DNA of 64,000 bases, taken from the NCBI GenBank assembly GCA_018402565.1, contig JAGYIQ010000005.1, forward strand, positions 124,001 to 188,000, read 5' to 3'. This document shows positions 1 to 10,200 of the stretch, one piece after another. The notes under the pieces are model-generated. The model made no database searches. It was not told the DNA's origin and saw only the letters and a program-made list of their open reading frames with translations. Numbering within the stretch: the stretch's first letter is position 1; the number at the start of each line of letters is the position of its first letter. This DNA is from Pirellulaceae bacterium (lineage in GTDB: Bacteria > Planctomycetota > Planctomycetia > Pirellulales > Pirellulaceae). Both the position numbers and the translations under genes were made by a program.

Positions 1-1
1 T

Positions 2-634
2 CGACCCAACATGGAGTTGACGTTCAAGCTGATCGGACTCTCGCACTACCTGCCCTCGAACGAGATCTGGCAGGCGGATGACGGCGGGACTTGGTCGCTG
101 GAGCGGCTGTTGCGGCTGGAGCTGCGTCAACCGATCAACGGGCGGCAGACCTGCGGGGGGACGCATCGGCTGATGGGGATTTATTTGGCCGTGGAGCGAC
201 GGCGGCAGCAGGGCTTGGAGATTGACGCGGCCTGGTCGGCGGCCGAGAAATACACGGACGATTACCACGCCTATGCCTTCAGCCTGTTCAATCCGGACGG
301 GTCCTTCAGCACCGAGTGGTTGGAGCGGCGGGCGGCCCTGGACGACCCCCAGCGGCGCGTGCAGACATCGGGACATGTGCTGGAGTGGTTGGCTGTATCC
401 TTGCCGGACGAGAAGTTGCAGGATCCGACGCTACTGGGGGGCTTTGCTTACCTGGCGGGTTTGTTGCAGACGGACATTGGCGAAACTTGGGCGGTGGGCC
501 CGCGGGCGCATGCCCTGCGAGCCTTGCGGCTGTACCAGGCCCGCTTGTCGGCCCAGTTATCCGGCTCTCCGGAGGTGACCCCACCGATCGTGGCCAGCGA
601 ACCTCCGCCCGCCGACCCCGCCACCGCTCGCTAG
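2..634 (+). CDS. Unknown protein, CGG(T/A)HRL family, 5' end outside window
   Basis: The reading frame is open from the first bases, so the visible 207 residues after the first ATG (position 11) are probably the C-terminal part of a longer protein. I do not recognise the family. Two conserved blocks can be defined because a homologue lies at 3222-3902: a CGGTHRL block near residue 48 and a GHVLEWLAV block near residue 121, followed by a His-containing GPRAHALRAL segment. The spacing of Cys, His, His, Glu-Trp and His is kept in both proteins, which suggests a helical enzyme or ligand-binding domain, but no function follows from that. The tail is Pro/Ala-rich. The gene ends 130 bp before the tRNA-Arg that serves as island attachment site. 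Confidence 0.75.
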   Translation, partial: RPNMELTFKLIGLSHYLPSNEIWQADDGGTWSLERLLRLELRQPINGRQTCGGTHRLMGIYLAVERRRQQGLEIDAAWSAAEKYTDDYHAYAFSLFNPDGSFSTEWLERRAALDDPQRRVQTSGHVLEWLAVSLPDEKLQDPTLLGGFAYLAGLLQTDIGETWAVGPRAHALRALRLYQARLSAQLSGSPEVTPPIVASEPPPADPATAR

Positions 635-764
635 CACCCCAATCCCCCACGAGTCTTGGGCTGAGATCGTTGGTGGGCGGCTACCACGGGACAGGTCGCG
701 AGCATTTTTTGGGGAAAGAGCTACTTTACAAACTGCCCAAAACCGATATCTTGAAGCACAAGAC

Positions 765-838
<74 letters not shown>

Positions 839-865
839 TAGCGTTTCGCAGCTTTTCAAAAATCG

Positions 866-981
866 GTGGCACAGAATTTGGCACGGAATCGGGCACGGCA
901 TTAGACCGAAGCTCGAATCCTGCTATAATTCAGTTCCCCGTCCAGTGCCGGTGGCACGTTTTGCTGGTACCAAAACGTGCC
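866..981 (+). promoter_or_regulatory. Integrase upstream region: promoter, GGCACGG repeats and inverted repeat
   Basis: A -10 like TATAAT lies at 924-929, with TTAGAC at 901-906 as a weak -35 and 17 bp between. Copies of GGCAC(G/A)G lie upstream at about 868, 880 and 892. A perfect 11-bp inverted repeat (GGCACGTTTTG at 953-963, its complement at 971-981, 7-bp loop) lies between promoter and start codon. It has no following T-run, so it is more likely an operator or integrase arm site than a terminator. Similar GGCACGGAAT repeats with a TATAAT box lie at the other island end (16284-16339). Confidence 0.5.
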
Positions 982-1051
982 GAACACCGCGTCCTTAGAC
1001 CTTTCGGTTTGCTCGTGTGGATTTCCCCCCTCGCAAACAAAGGTCTATCTC

Positions 1052-2227
1052 ATGGCACGCACTCCTAAACCCTGGTTTCGTAGCTCTCGGCGGTTGTGGT
1101 TTGTTACTATCGACGGTGTTCAGCACAACCTAGGCCCCGACAAGTCGGCGGCCTTCGAACGCTTCCACCAGCTTATGACCCGCCCCAAACAAGTCCAAGT
1201 GACAACCTCGGAATCCTTCGCGGAACTGGCCGACCGCTATCTGGACTGGGTGCAAAAAAAACGCTCGCCGGATACCTACGAGTGGTACCGCTATCGGCTG
1301 GAACGCTTCGTTCGCAAGTACCCGGACTTGAAAGCGGCGGACATCCGCCCCCACCACATTGAAGCCTGGGTCGATGATTACAATTTTTCCGTGACCTCGC
1401 GACGGAACTACATGCGTTCTGTCAAACGCTGCCTCAGTTGGTCAGTCAAACAGGGCCTGATCGCTCAGAATCCTGCTCAGACTCTAGAAATTCCTTCCGG
1501 GGACCGCAAGGAAGTCTTTTTCACGGCCCAGCAGGTCAAAACCCTGCTCCAAAACGTACAGAACGATAGCCTCCGGGATCTGATCGTGACGACTTGGGAA
1601 ACGGGCTGCCGCCCTCAAGAGTCATTGCGCGTGGAAGCCCGGCACGTGGACTTGGAGAATAGCCGCTGGGTGATCCCAAAGCGTGAAGCCAAGTCCAAGC
1701 GAATGGCCCGTGTTATTTACCTCAACGAACGAGCCCTCGAAATTACGAAACGGTTGGTCGAGCGATACCCGACCGGGCGGCTGTTTCGGAACAGTAGCGG
1801 CACACCTTGGACGACGGATGCTGTGAACTGCGCGTTCCAGATTGTGCGGTATCGGATGTGCCAGAACGAAATGAAAGAACGCGGCATCGAAATCACTCCT
1901 CAGCAAATCGCCGAGAAGATCAAGACGCTCAGCCAGACCAAGAAATCTTGCGGTAAAAGTGTGCCAAAGACCATCACCGAGTTACGGGTCGAGGCCAAGC
2001 GTAAATTGATTGCCAAGCTGGCTTTAGAACTCACCCCGCAATACTCCCTGTACGCTCTACGCCATTCCTGGGCCACCCAAGCCCTACTGCGGGGGGTTGA
2101 TCCGCTAACGGTAGCCATTCTAATGGGACATGAAGACCCGTCCATGCTCACGAAAGTCTATCAACATCTGTCGTTGAATCCCAAGCACATGTTAGCTGAA
2201 GCGGAACGGGCGACTCGGGTTGGGTAG
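1052..2227 (+). CDS. Tyrosine recombinase/integrase
   Basis: Site-specific recombinase of the phage integrase family (391 aa), expected to integrate and excise the island at tRNA-Arg. The start at 1052 (MARTPKPWF) is preferred over in-frame ATG 977, because the 25 residues before it look untranslated and overlap the promoter/inverted-repeat region. An N-terminal SAM-like core-binding domain covers roughly residues 55-145. The catalytic domain shows the first Arg in TGCRPQE (about residue 187), YALRHSW (about 334-340), LMGHED (about 356-361) and the nucleophile Tyr in KVYQHL (about 370). The usual HxxR motif reads YxxR here; this substitution occurs in some active family members. An insert of about 60 lysine-rich residues lies between the beta strands and YALR. 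It sits beside its presumed att site and is the only integrase in the island. Confidence 0.93.
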   Translation: MARTPKPWFRSSRRLWFVTIDGVQHNLGPDKSAAFERFHQLMTRPKQVQVTTSESFAELADRYLDWVQKKRSPDTYEWYRYRLERFVRKYPDLKAADIRPHHIEAWVDDYNFSVTSRRNYMRSVKRCLSWSVKQGLIAQNPAQTLEIPSGDRKEVFFTAQQVKTLLQNVQNDSLRDLIVTTWETGCRPQESLRVEARHVDLENSRWVIPKREAKSKRMARVIYLNERALEITKRLVERYPTGRLFRNSSGTPWTTDAVNCAFQIVRYRMCQNEMKERGIEITPQQIAEKIKTLSQTKKSCGKSVPKTITELRVEAKRKLIAKLALELTPQYSLYALRHSWATQALLRGVDPLTVAILMGHEDPSMLTKVYQHLSLNPKHMLAEAERATRVG

Positions 2228-2386
2228 AAAAACCGAAGTTGAGCGTGATCAGCGACGAACGGCATTTCCCGTTCTTGCTGGTCACCGTTTTTAATCGGTG
2301 CAGCTGCCCGGCAACTACCGAATGGACGATTGGCAACTCCTCGATCAGGGCGAAAATCATGTCAGTACCGCAAAGGCATGACTTAG

Positions 2387-3022
2387 TGGCTCGACCTGCA
2401 AGGGTACAAAGCGAATATCAAGCGAGTTCGCCGGCTGATGAACCTGATGGACTTGGAAGCGATTTATCCGCGGCCCCGAACAACCATTCGGGATCAATCT
2501 CATGCCGTTTTTCCATACCTATTGCGTGGCGTGACAATCAACCGAAACAACCAGGTCTGGAGCTCTGACATCACCTACATTCCAATTGAACGCGGATATA
2601 TGTACCTGACCGCCGTCATCGATTGGTACAGTCGGCACGTTCTTTCTTGGAGTCTTTCCAATTCGTTGGATAGTTCCTTTTGCATCGAAGCCTTGGAGGA
2701 TGCGTTGGCAACGTCGGGACGTCAGCCGGAGATTTTTAATACGGATCAAGGAGTTCAATTCACAAGCCGGAATTTCGTCGCAGTACTGAAGTCACACGGA
2801 ATTGCGATCAGCATGGACGGTAAAGGACGTGCGATCGACAACGTGTACATTGAGCGACTTTGGCGAAGTCTGAAATACGAAGATATCTATCTCAAGGCTT
2901 ACGAAACGGTTGCCGATCTATTTGAAGGGCTGACACGCTACTTTGAGTATTACTCACATCGCCGGCCCCACCAATCGCTCGGCGGCAAGACTCCACTGAG
3001 CGTTTACAAGCAGGCCGCTTGA
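2387..3022 (+). pseudogene. IS3-family transposase OrfB remnant (5' truncated)
   Basis: The C-terminal part of an IS3-type OrfB with the rve integrase core is intact. DDE residues are visible in SSDITYIP (first D), FNTDQGVQFT (second D) and DNVYIERLWR (E), and the protein ends with YYSHRRPHQSLGGKTP. An in-frame TAG at 2384-2386 precedes WLDLQGYKANIKRVRRL, the start of the family's HTH_21 region. OrfA and the N-terminal half of OrfB are gone and I see no terminal inverted repeats. This is a dead remnant, although the catalytic domain itself has no lesion. Confidence 0.88.
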
Positions 3023-3221
3023 AGGTCGTCAAAAACGACCACTGCCCAACCTTAATCCACATCAATTACCCGCCCCAGACGGGTGCCCGTCAGCATCTAA
3101 AACACCTCGCCCGGTGGTCCAGGAATTGGGGACTAGCTCAGGCGTTGGCGAAGTCGTCGTTGCCCCTAAAAGAATGATCGATGGTGTTGGCGAACGGCAC
3201 GTTGATCATTTTCTGTGCTCT

Positions 3222-3902
3222 ATGTCTGAATATGGGATTGATAAATCGCAGACAATAACTTGCGGTGACGGAACGCTGGTTTCGATCAAACAATTGTTGC
3301 ATTCTTCAAAAAACATGGTTACTCGCTACCAAGAAACAGAGTGGACTATTGTAGCTTTTTTGTTGCTCCTGCCGGACCCGCAGGAAATTTGGAAGAATCG
3401 GTATGGAGAAGATTTTTCAATCAACCACTTGCTTGATATATTACTCGCGAAGGATTCCGAAGAATGTGTGTGCGGTGGTGCGCATCGCTTGTTCGCACTT
3501 TCCATGGCCCTTAAAATTGACAATCAGAATCCGTCTCTCGGGCGTGCGAGGCGGAAAGCTATTTGCCAATCGATTTCAGTCTCATCGAAAAGTCTTGAGC
3601 AGTCGCAGACTGTGATTGGTGGTTGGACGAAAAATTGGTATAATGGGGATTCTTCAATGAGGCCTATTGCCGAAATGATAGTTCAAACAGGGCATCACTT
3701 GGAGTGGATTTCAGTTTGTCCCTCCGAGCTGCGACCACGAACTGAAGCGGTCGATGTAGCCGCTCGGTTCTTCCTGGAGTCTGTGGCTGAGATGAGTGAA
3801 TCTGAGCTCCACAAGAACTATTGCGGCATTTCGCACGGAGTTTGCGGCATATCCAACTTTTACAACGCGGCGCAACGGAAGTTGGAAAATGATGTTCGAT
3901 AA
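3222..3902 (+). CDS. Unknown protein, CGG(T/A)HRL family, island copy
   Basis: A homologue of the protein at 2-634: CGGAHRLFAL, then GHHLEWISV about 75 residues later, then a His-containing CGISHGVCGISN block. Unlike its partner it is low in GC and uses AT-ending codons, matching the island interior. The start is uncertain. The frame is open from a GTG at 3114, with ATGs at 3174 and 3222; 3222 is listed because similarity begins soon after, but none has a convincing ribosome site. It overlaps the next gene by 14 bases, so the two are probably translated together. Function unknown. Confidence 0.7.
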   Translation: MSEYGIDKSQTITCGDGTLVSIKQLLHSSKNMVTRYQETEWTIVAFLLLLPDPQEIWKNRYGEDFSINHLLDILLAKDSEECVCGGAHRLFALSMALKIDNQNPSLGRARRKAICQSISVSSKSLEQSQTVIGGWTKNWYNGDSSMRPIAEMIVQTGHHLEWISVCPSELRPRTEAVDVAARFFLESVAEMSESELHKNYCGISHGVCGISNFYNAAQRKLENDVR

Positions 3903-5130
3903 GCTAAATTTTGCCATCTTGTTGGTTTCTCTAGGTTGTATTCCTAAATGTGGTTTTGGCGACGACTTGTATATCGGGCCAAACAGGGAGAAAGGAGACC
4001 TGGTGGAGGTATTGGCTGCGTTTCGTGAATACGGGCGCGTTGAAATTGTAAATTTGGACGCGCAGGTTGATGTAACACTTAGTGAGATAACTGACCAGCA
4101 AACACGACGGCAGAATGCAATTGATTCACTGTTCATGGAATTCACATACTCGCAAAATCGCCGGTTTTTATTGGCTAACGATGGGGTTTTAAGAAATCCA
4201 GTCGCTCCAAACTACTCATTTCGACTTCGGGGCGGATTCAGTGGAATCAAGCAATTTAAAAGTATGTCCGATATAGTAGACGGGCACGAAACTCGCCCCC
4301 TTGTATATGCATTTGATGGTCGGAGAGCAGTGCTCTATTGCGAGCCTGCAGCTCATATCTTAAAAGGGCGAGCGCCCGAAGAGATGGCTCCGATGGTTTC
4401 GATGTTAAATCACCTACTGGTCCACGTTGTGCCCGATGAGCGAGCCTCTAGACATCACAAAAATTTGTTTCTTCCGTCATTGTTGACCGCAGCTAGTGAC
4501 GTTGCGGAGTTCTTCGATAATCTCTTCGCAATATGGAGGGGCCAAGATCAATGTAATTGTCTAGGTGTAGTCTCTTTTCCGCCGGTGGTAATGCTGGGTA
4601 TCGATATCGTAATGTTGATAGGCCTCTGGATGTTGAACAAGGATCCGCGCGTATTTAGGATAAAAAAAGGTATCACGTTGTTTAGGTGCATCGGCCAGTT
4701 TGTGTTGGTTACAGCGCTCTTGAGCGTAGTATTCCCGGAGTACGACACAGCCGTGTCTGTTGGTATTGGTGGACGAAGGGTCTTAACTCCGACGGATTGG
4801 GTTGGGGAGGCCTTGCCAATAGTTGACGACATCGAGCTACCAAGGTCGCTTGCAAGTTTTGATCACTATGATTTGGTTCTCGTGCGAAATCAATGCCCTA
4901 AATGTTCCGACGCGTTGAACATAGTGTTTCGCGAGTTCTCCATCGCCCCAGTTATGACGATAATTATTGAAATCGATTACGACAGTATTTCGGAAAGAAG
5001 TGACAACTCTGTAGATGGGCCGGCGATCTTGTGGGGGCGGTTGAAGACTCAACGAAACTGGATAGTTGATGTTCCGTGCTGCATTACTGTCAAAAATGGA
5101 GAGGTAGAAAAGGTGAGGTACATATACTAG
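3889..5130 (+). CDS. Membrane protein with signal peptide and CxxC thioredoxin-like C-terminus
   Basis: 413 aa from the ATG-ATG pair at 3889, inside the end of the upstream gene. This start gives a clean signal peptide (MMFDKLNFAILLVSLGC). A soluble exported region of about 210 residues follows, then two membrane segments (near VVMLGIDIVMLIGLWML and CIGQFVLVTALLSVVF), then a C-terminal domain with NQCPKCSDAL. That CxxC after a beta strand (DLVLVRN) resembles a thioredoxin-fold redox motif. The family is not recognised. Low GC and AT-ending codons match the upstream partner. A redox or thiol role is inference from one motif only. Confidence 0.72.
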   Translation: MMFDKLNFAILLVSLGCIPKCGFGDDLYIGPNREKGDLVEVLAAFREYGRVEIVNLDAQVDVTLSEITDQQTRRQNAIDSLFMEFTYSQNRRFLLANDGVLRNPVAPNYSFRLRGGFSGIKQFKSMSDIVDGHETRPLVYAFDGRRAVLYCEPAAHILKGRAPEEMAPMVSMLNHLLVHVVPDERASRHHKNLFLPSLLTAASDVAEFFDNLFAIWRGQDQCNCLGVVSFPPVVMLGIDIVMLIGLWMLNKDPRVFRIKKGITLFRCIGQFVLVTALLSVVFPEYDTAVSVGIGGRRVLTPTDWVGEALPIVDDIELPRSLASFDHYDLVLVRNQCPKCSDALNIVFREFSIAPVMTIIIEIDYDSISERSDNSVDGPAILWGRLKTQRNWIVDVPCCITVKNGEVEKVRYIY

Positions 5131-5230
5131 CCAATAAAGTCTCGGGAAGCTGCGATACCGAAAAAGGTGGTTGCATTGGGGCAATCACCTACCAGACAGT
5201 TATACTTTAACCTGAATTTGTTGATGGTGG

Positions 5231-5581
5231 TTATGTTTTTTTAACCTCAGAAATGACTTTGCGTAGCTTTACTCGGTCGATCAAATCCTGTCGCATCATC
5301 ACTCCGCCCACAATCAGGCCGATGATAACGACTCGGAGTGCTTCGAAGGTTCCGGCTTCGAGGACGCGACAATACATCCAGAATCCACTGCTTTCAAAGT
5401 GAAGCAATTTCATGCGATCGCGTTGGCGATTGACGAACACGAACAGGCTGCCGTCGGTCGGGTCCGCATGGAACTCGTCGCGAATGATCCCTCTGAGCCC
5501 ATCAATGCCTTTACGCATGTCGGGTAAGCGTACACTGGCGGGACGGTAGATGCCAACGATTTTGAGACAACGTTTTACAGA
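5231..5581 (-). pseudogene. IS66-family accessory protein (TnpB/Orf2) remnant
   Basis: The core MRKGIDGLRGIIRDEF, SLFVFVNRQRDRMKLLHFE and GFWMYCRVLEAGTF is typical of IS66 Orf2. The frame is open 19-20 codons upstream of the ATG at 5518 (through PASVRLPD), as in intact TnpB, but no normal start is seen there. After LEAGTF the sequence no longer resembles the family. The large IS66 transposase is absent, so this is a fragment. Confidence 0.8.
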
Positions 5582-5715
5582 TATTTAGTGTAGCTGATGC
5601 GGTATTTGGGGGCTTCCCCCCCCGAAGACACCCCTTCGAACAAGGTAAGCGTAGTCAGCAGCGGCGGTGTACGCTTACCCTCTCTCGGCATGTTCTCGCC
5701 AAGTGCCATCACCGT

Positions 5716-6190
5716 TCAGACGTTGCGGCAATTATCGGCACTTTCCCCGAACGACGCAAACCTAAATCCTATCACTGCCCACTGACGAACCGGACGGACG
5801 TCATTGGCTTCAACAACATCTTTAGTCAACTCACATTGATGAAACTGGCAGTTTAACAACAACGACTCGGACTGCAATTTCTTCAGCAGGCACTTCAAAC
5901 GCCGCAAGAACATCTTCTTGAAGTCGGCTGCCAACGACTCGCGAGACCATTCCGGCGAGCGATGGTCGACGGCGACCCACTGCGTCCCGTCCAGCGAGAG
6001 TCCGCCACCGGTCAGAATCACGTGGGCATGGACGTGCCGATTCATTCGCTGTCCCCATGTATGCAGGAACAACAGCGCACGTGAGCAATTCGATGCCAAA
6101 GGCCGGCAAAAACGTTGGGAGAGCCCAGCGCATGGCGTTGTTGATTGGGGCTCTAATTTTGAATTTGGCAAGGTGACTTTTTCCGTTCAT
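5716..6190 (-). pseudogene. IS91-family transposase remnant with frameshift
   Basis: One frame contains LLFLHTWGQRMNRHVHAHV followed by GGGLSLDGTQW, the hallmark HTWGQ...HVH..GGG region of IS91/IS801-type rolling-circle transposases. The preceding part of the same domain (MRWALPTFLPAFGIELL) is in another frame just upstream (about 6075-6180), so there is at least one frameshift. The zinc-finger N-terminus and catalytic tyrosines are missing. Confidence 0.82.
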
Positions 6191-6326
6191 GGCTTGGCGT
6201 TAATGGGGACTGGAACTTACGTATCCCAGCTTCTCGAATGTCGGCTCAGCACCTCATAGGTAGTTGCAAGTGATCCCATAGTTTGAAGAATGTGACCTGC
6301 CACGAATTCCACCCCATCTGTCAATT

Positions 6327-6470
6327 GGCACTTCAAATAGTACCACTCGTTTGCGCTTCAAACAGTGCCACTTTGGGGATGGGGGTAGTAAAGGGGGAAA
6401 ATGGTACTGTTTGACCTAGTCAGGATCGGCTGCCGACCCGGTTGGCGCTTTGGTACTGTTTGAATTTTTT
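6327..6470. repeat. IS21-type end with repeated TACTGTTTGAA motifs
   Basis: Four related sites, two in each orientation, match (G)GTACTGTTTGA: CTTCAAATAGTACCA at about 6341, CTTCAAACAGTGCCA at about 6356, and GGTACTGTTTGA near 6403 and 6451. Multiple short repeats of this kind are typical of IS21-family ends, and they lie at the 3' end of the istB remnant. Confidence 0.6.
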
Positions 6471-6720
6471 CCAGGATTTCCAGAGGCTTTTTCCAGCCGG
6501 AAACTCCGGCCGGTGATCTGGATCGTCTCGGCCCGGTGCAGGAAGCGGTCCAAAATGGCTGTGGCGCTGGGGAAGTCACCGATCAACTTCCCCCAGTCCT
6601 CCAACGGACGATTGCTCGTCATCATCGTAGAACGCAGTTCATGACGACGCATGACAATTTCAAACAGGTATTCACCGGATCGCTTGGGCAATTGCTTCAT
6701 GCCCATAACCCCATCTTTCA
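6416..6720 (-). pseudogene. IS21-family IstB remnant (C-terminal part)
   Basis: The AAA+ helper protein IstB is represented only by its end: MKQLPKRSGEYLFEIVMRRH, STMMTSNRPLEDWGKLIGD and ATAILDRFLHRAE, all characteristic. The Walker A and B motifs and the IstA transposase gene are absent, and upstream of about 6720 similarity stops. A dead remnant. Confidence 0.85.
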
Positions 6721-6873
6721 TAACCCCTGGTACAGAAAATTGGGGCAGCCCAATTGAACGACTGCCCCACAAAAGAGCCCTAAATCACTACAGTCATAAT
6801 TCGGCCAAAAATGCGACCACAATTCGGCCCGTAACATCTAGATCATCGTTGATAGGTTGGCAACTTCTTGATG

Positions 6874-7209
6874 TCAAAACAACCTGTCAATTAACTCAAA
6901 GCCGTGCTTCAAAACGAGTTTGTCTGGTGCGAATAGGGACAACCAGACCCAGTACGGAGAAACCAATACAAAAATACCGCCGAACACATCCAGATATGGT
7001 GCAGGTGGGTAATAAACTAGGAAAAGCCCACCGATCAAAAAAACTGCACCCACCAAAAAAAGGAACGCTCGTAATGCCAACACGATCATCTCATCAGGAA
7101 CTAATTCATCTTTTGTCGGATTCTCTTGGCCATGAAGGGTGTTTGACTGGCCTTGTCGTCGCGGCTCCTTGGTTAGAGAATTGTCGTTTTCATTGCGTGG
7201 ATCAGTCAT
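6874..7209 (-). CDS. Small two-helix membrane protein, candidate RHS immunity protein
   Basis: 111 aa from ATG 7209 (MTDPRNEND). A hydrophilic N-terminus of about 40 residues is followed by two hydrophobic segments (ALRAFLFLVGAVFLIGGLFL and DVFGGIFVLVSPYWVWLSLF) and a short charged tail. No family recognised. It lies 87 bp downstream of the RHS gene on the same strand, which is where immunity genes of polymorphic toxins are usually found. The C-terminal region of the RHS protein also contains membrane segments. The immunity role is inference from position only. Confidence 0.6.
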   Translation of the reverse strand: MTDPRNENDNSLTKEPRRQGQSNTLHGQENPTKDELVPDEMIVLALRAFLFLVGAVFLIGGLFLVYYPPAPYLDVFGGIFVLVSPYWVWLSLFAPDKLVLKHGFELIDRLF

Positions 7210-7296
7210 AGTCGTTACCCATCTGATCGAACAAAGATGCTTGCGGAATTGTGGAATTCTACGGCAACCTTTTACGTGGTACTGCAAATGCTGGGC

Positions 7297-10200
7297 TTAA
7301 CTACCTATATTTGGTGGCGGTTGAAAGGGTGGAAACCCGTGACTTGGAATACTTGGGAGTAATTGCGGGATTCCAGGCCGACGGGATGGATCGCCATTAT
7401 TCGGGATATTAGGCGGCAATTGAGGGATTGGTTGATATATAGGACCATGACCAGGATGCCCTGGCCATTGTGGTGGAACGGGAGTACCCGGCGGGAGGGC
7501 GTCTCCAGGAAATACCTCAATAATTCGTCCAGTAGTCGGTATGCAGAGTACAAACCTATTTTGTCCAAGACCATCGATGATGGGTTGTGAATAAACATAT
7601 GGACGCTGCGGACCGGATACCGGGTTTGATTTTGACTCTGCGCTTTTCGCATTCTCCGAATCCGTATTATTTCCTGTAAGGCTTTTTATGGCATTCGTTG
7701 TAGCCGAGCGTGCCGCTGACCTAGCAGCCGCAGCTCGGACCGTTGCCCAAAAATCGGAAATAGCCTCCCTAACTTGACGTATAAGCTCTCGAACTTTTTG
7801 GCGATGATAAATAAGGTCGAGACCGCGGAAGTGCATTTTGGAAGTTCCGTCTAGGATGTTTCCGAAGGTATAGCGCCACTCAAAGATATTTTGTCGAAGT
7901 TCTTTAAGCAGTTCACGTATACGAAGCGCTTTGAATCCAGTTGCACCCCAACGCCCACCAGGTATTGCTGTTATAGCTCCCGATGCGAGTATGGCCAAAA
8001 TATTAAATTCATCTCCGTTCCACATCTGGATTGCTATTTCGATACCGGCCCCAACCACGAACCAGGCAATTATCGGAATAAACCAAGCTAGTTTGCCGGT
8101 GGGATCAACGCCGTTTATTGGGAAATATCCCCGGTACAAACTCATCCCATCCACAAACTCCAGGGGATCTCGGCTGAGGAACTCACCCGTCAACGGATTG
8201 TAGTATCGAGCGCGGAAATACATCAGCCCTGATTCTTCGTCGTGCCAGCGGCTGGTGTAGCCGAAATGATTGCCATAGGAGGAGGTGCTGCGGACGGTGG
8301 TGCCGTTGGCGGCGTAAATGGTTCGCTTGCCTGTCATTTCGTATGCGTATCGCTCGACGACGTTGCCGTTGGCGAGGTCATGCAATGCCACGACACTCCA
8401 TTGGCGATTGCGGCTGACACCCAGCTTGGTTCCGTTGCTGCGGTGGATCAGGACCAGCGAATCGATCTGATCGGCGTAGACGTATTCCTGTACGGGAGAA
8501 CTGGCCGTTGCACCCGCGTTGTATTCGGCGATGACATTCGGGCCAGCGTGGACCGTTACCCGGTGCTCCACCACGCTGCCGCTGCGAGTGATTTTCTTCC
8601 AAATCCGCAAACCCCCCACGTAGCCATATTCATTAAACCCAGGGATCCCGGCAGACGCTCCAGTGGGCGTGTTGGTGTTCTTCGTTCGCCCAGCATCATC
8701 CCAAGACGCCGTGACGTTGGTGTGCAACTTCGTTGTGTTTCCATCAGAGTCGTAAGTCTGAGTCACGCCTCCGGTGACAGTAGTTAACCCATGAGCGTTG
8801 TTGAACCCCCGAGCCGTATTGCCGCCATTGAGATTTACGTTGGAAATGTTGCCGATATGGCTGCGAGTCAACTGAATGTCCTCGCTGACCCCAGAGCGAA
8901 TGAACCGCATAAAGCGGTCCTCGCCATCATAGCCGCTGTTGCCGCCAGACACGGTGGTGAAGCTGTAGTTGGCCATATTACCACTCAAGGTTTCACCCGT
9001 TACGTTCCCGTTTGCGTCATAGGAATACGTCATTGAACCCACGTTATTACTGTTGATCGTGGTCACTCGACCGGCCGTATTGTACGACCGAGTCTCATCG
9101 ACGTACGCTCGGTCGACATTCGTCAGCAGACCAATGTCATTATAGCTGCGGTCTTCGATTTGTGTCCCTTGCCAAGAGATCGTTTTTAGTTGCTGGCGGG
9201 CATCAAACGTGTAGGCCGCCACCTTGCCCGATGGGTAGGTCATCTGGTTCAACCGCCCCTGAGCATCATACGCATACCCGACCGTGTAAGTTTGGCTTGA
9301 ATACGTGGTCGATTCCGAGGCCAATTGTCCCAGATCATTGTAGGTTTTGGCCGTCGAAGCGCTGTATTGGGAGCTGGCCACGCCCGTTTCCCTCCCATAT
9401 GCATCATAGGTCATGGTTTGCGTTTCGGTCACGGTCCCAGCCGAGTTTTTGAACTGGATTTGGGTGACGTTGCCCAAAAAGTTATAGGTCAGATGGTGCT
9501 TGCGGCCAGAGGGTTTGGTGATTTGTAAAGGACGACCGGCAGCGTCGAAACTGTCGATGGTCTGCTGGCCACTGTCCGAATAGGTCGTCGAAATTCGTTG
9601 CCCCAGCACGTTATAGCCATAACCTGTCGCCCTAGATTCCGCGTCAGTGACGGTCGCAACTTGGCCCATGTTGGTGTAGGTTTGGGTAGTGACTTTGCCA
9701 GTCCGGTCAGTGGTCGTGAGAACTCGTCCTAGGACATCGTAAGTAAAGGAAGCCGTTTGGTTTTTAGGGTCTTTCCTCGATGTGACTCGGCCAGTGGTAG
9801 CGTGGTAAATCGTCTCAGAGGCATTGCTTTGCGGGTCGATGGCTTTGGTTTGGCGCCCCAGCAAGTCATACTCGAAGGACGAAGTTTGACTGAGTGCGTC
9901 GATTTGTTGGATCAAGCTTCCGGCCGAGTTGTACTTCATCCGGGTCAACTTGGAAAGTTGATCAATCATGGCGACTTGGTTGCCAAACCCATCCACTGCT
10001 GTCCGAACATCTTTGCCATCTTGACTGATCTGCCACACGGCTTCGCATAGACCAACACCGGAGAGATCGTATGTTTTATCGACGGCGGTACAGGTCCACG
10101 AGACCAGTTGGTTTGGTGTCGTCGCCGCTGGTCCTGTCATCAAGCCTTGGAACACGGTTCGTCCCACGGCGTCTTGAATCGAGACGTTCATGGTCTTTTC

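Noticed and set aside
953..981. Transcription terminator before the integrase
   Set aside because: The 11-bp inverted repeat has no following T-run and lies between a good promoter and the start codon; an operator or recombinase site is more likely.
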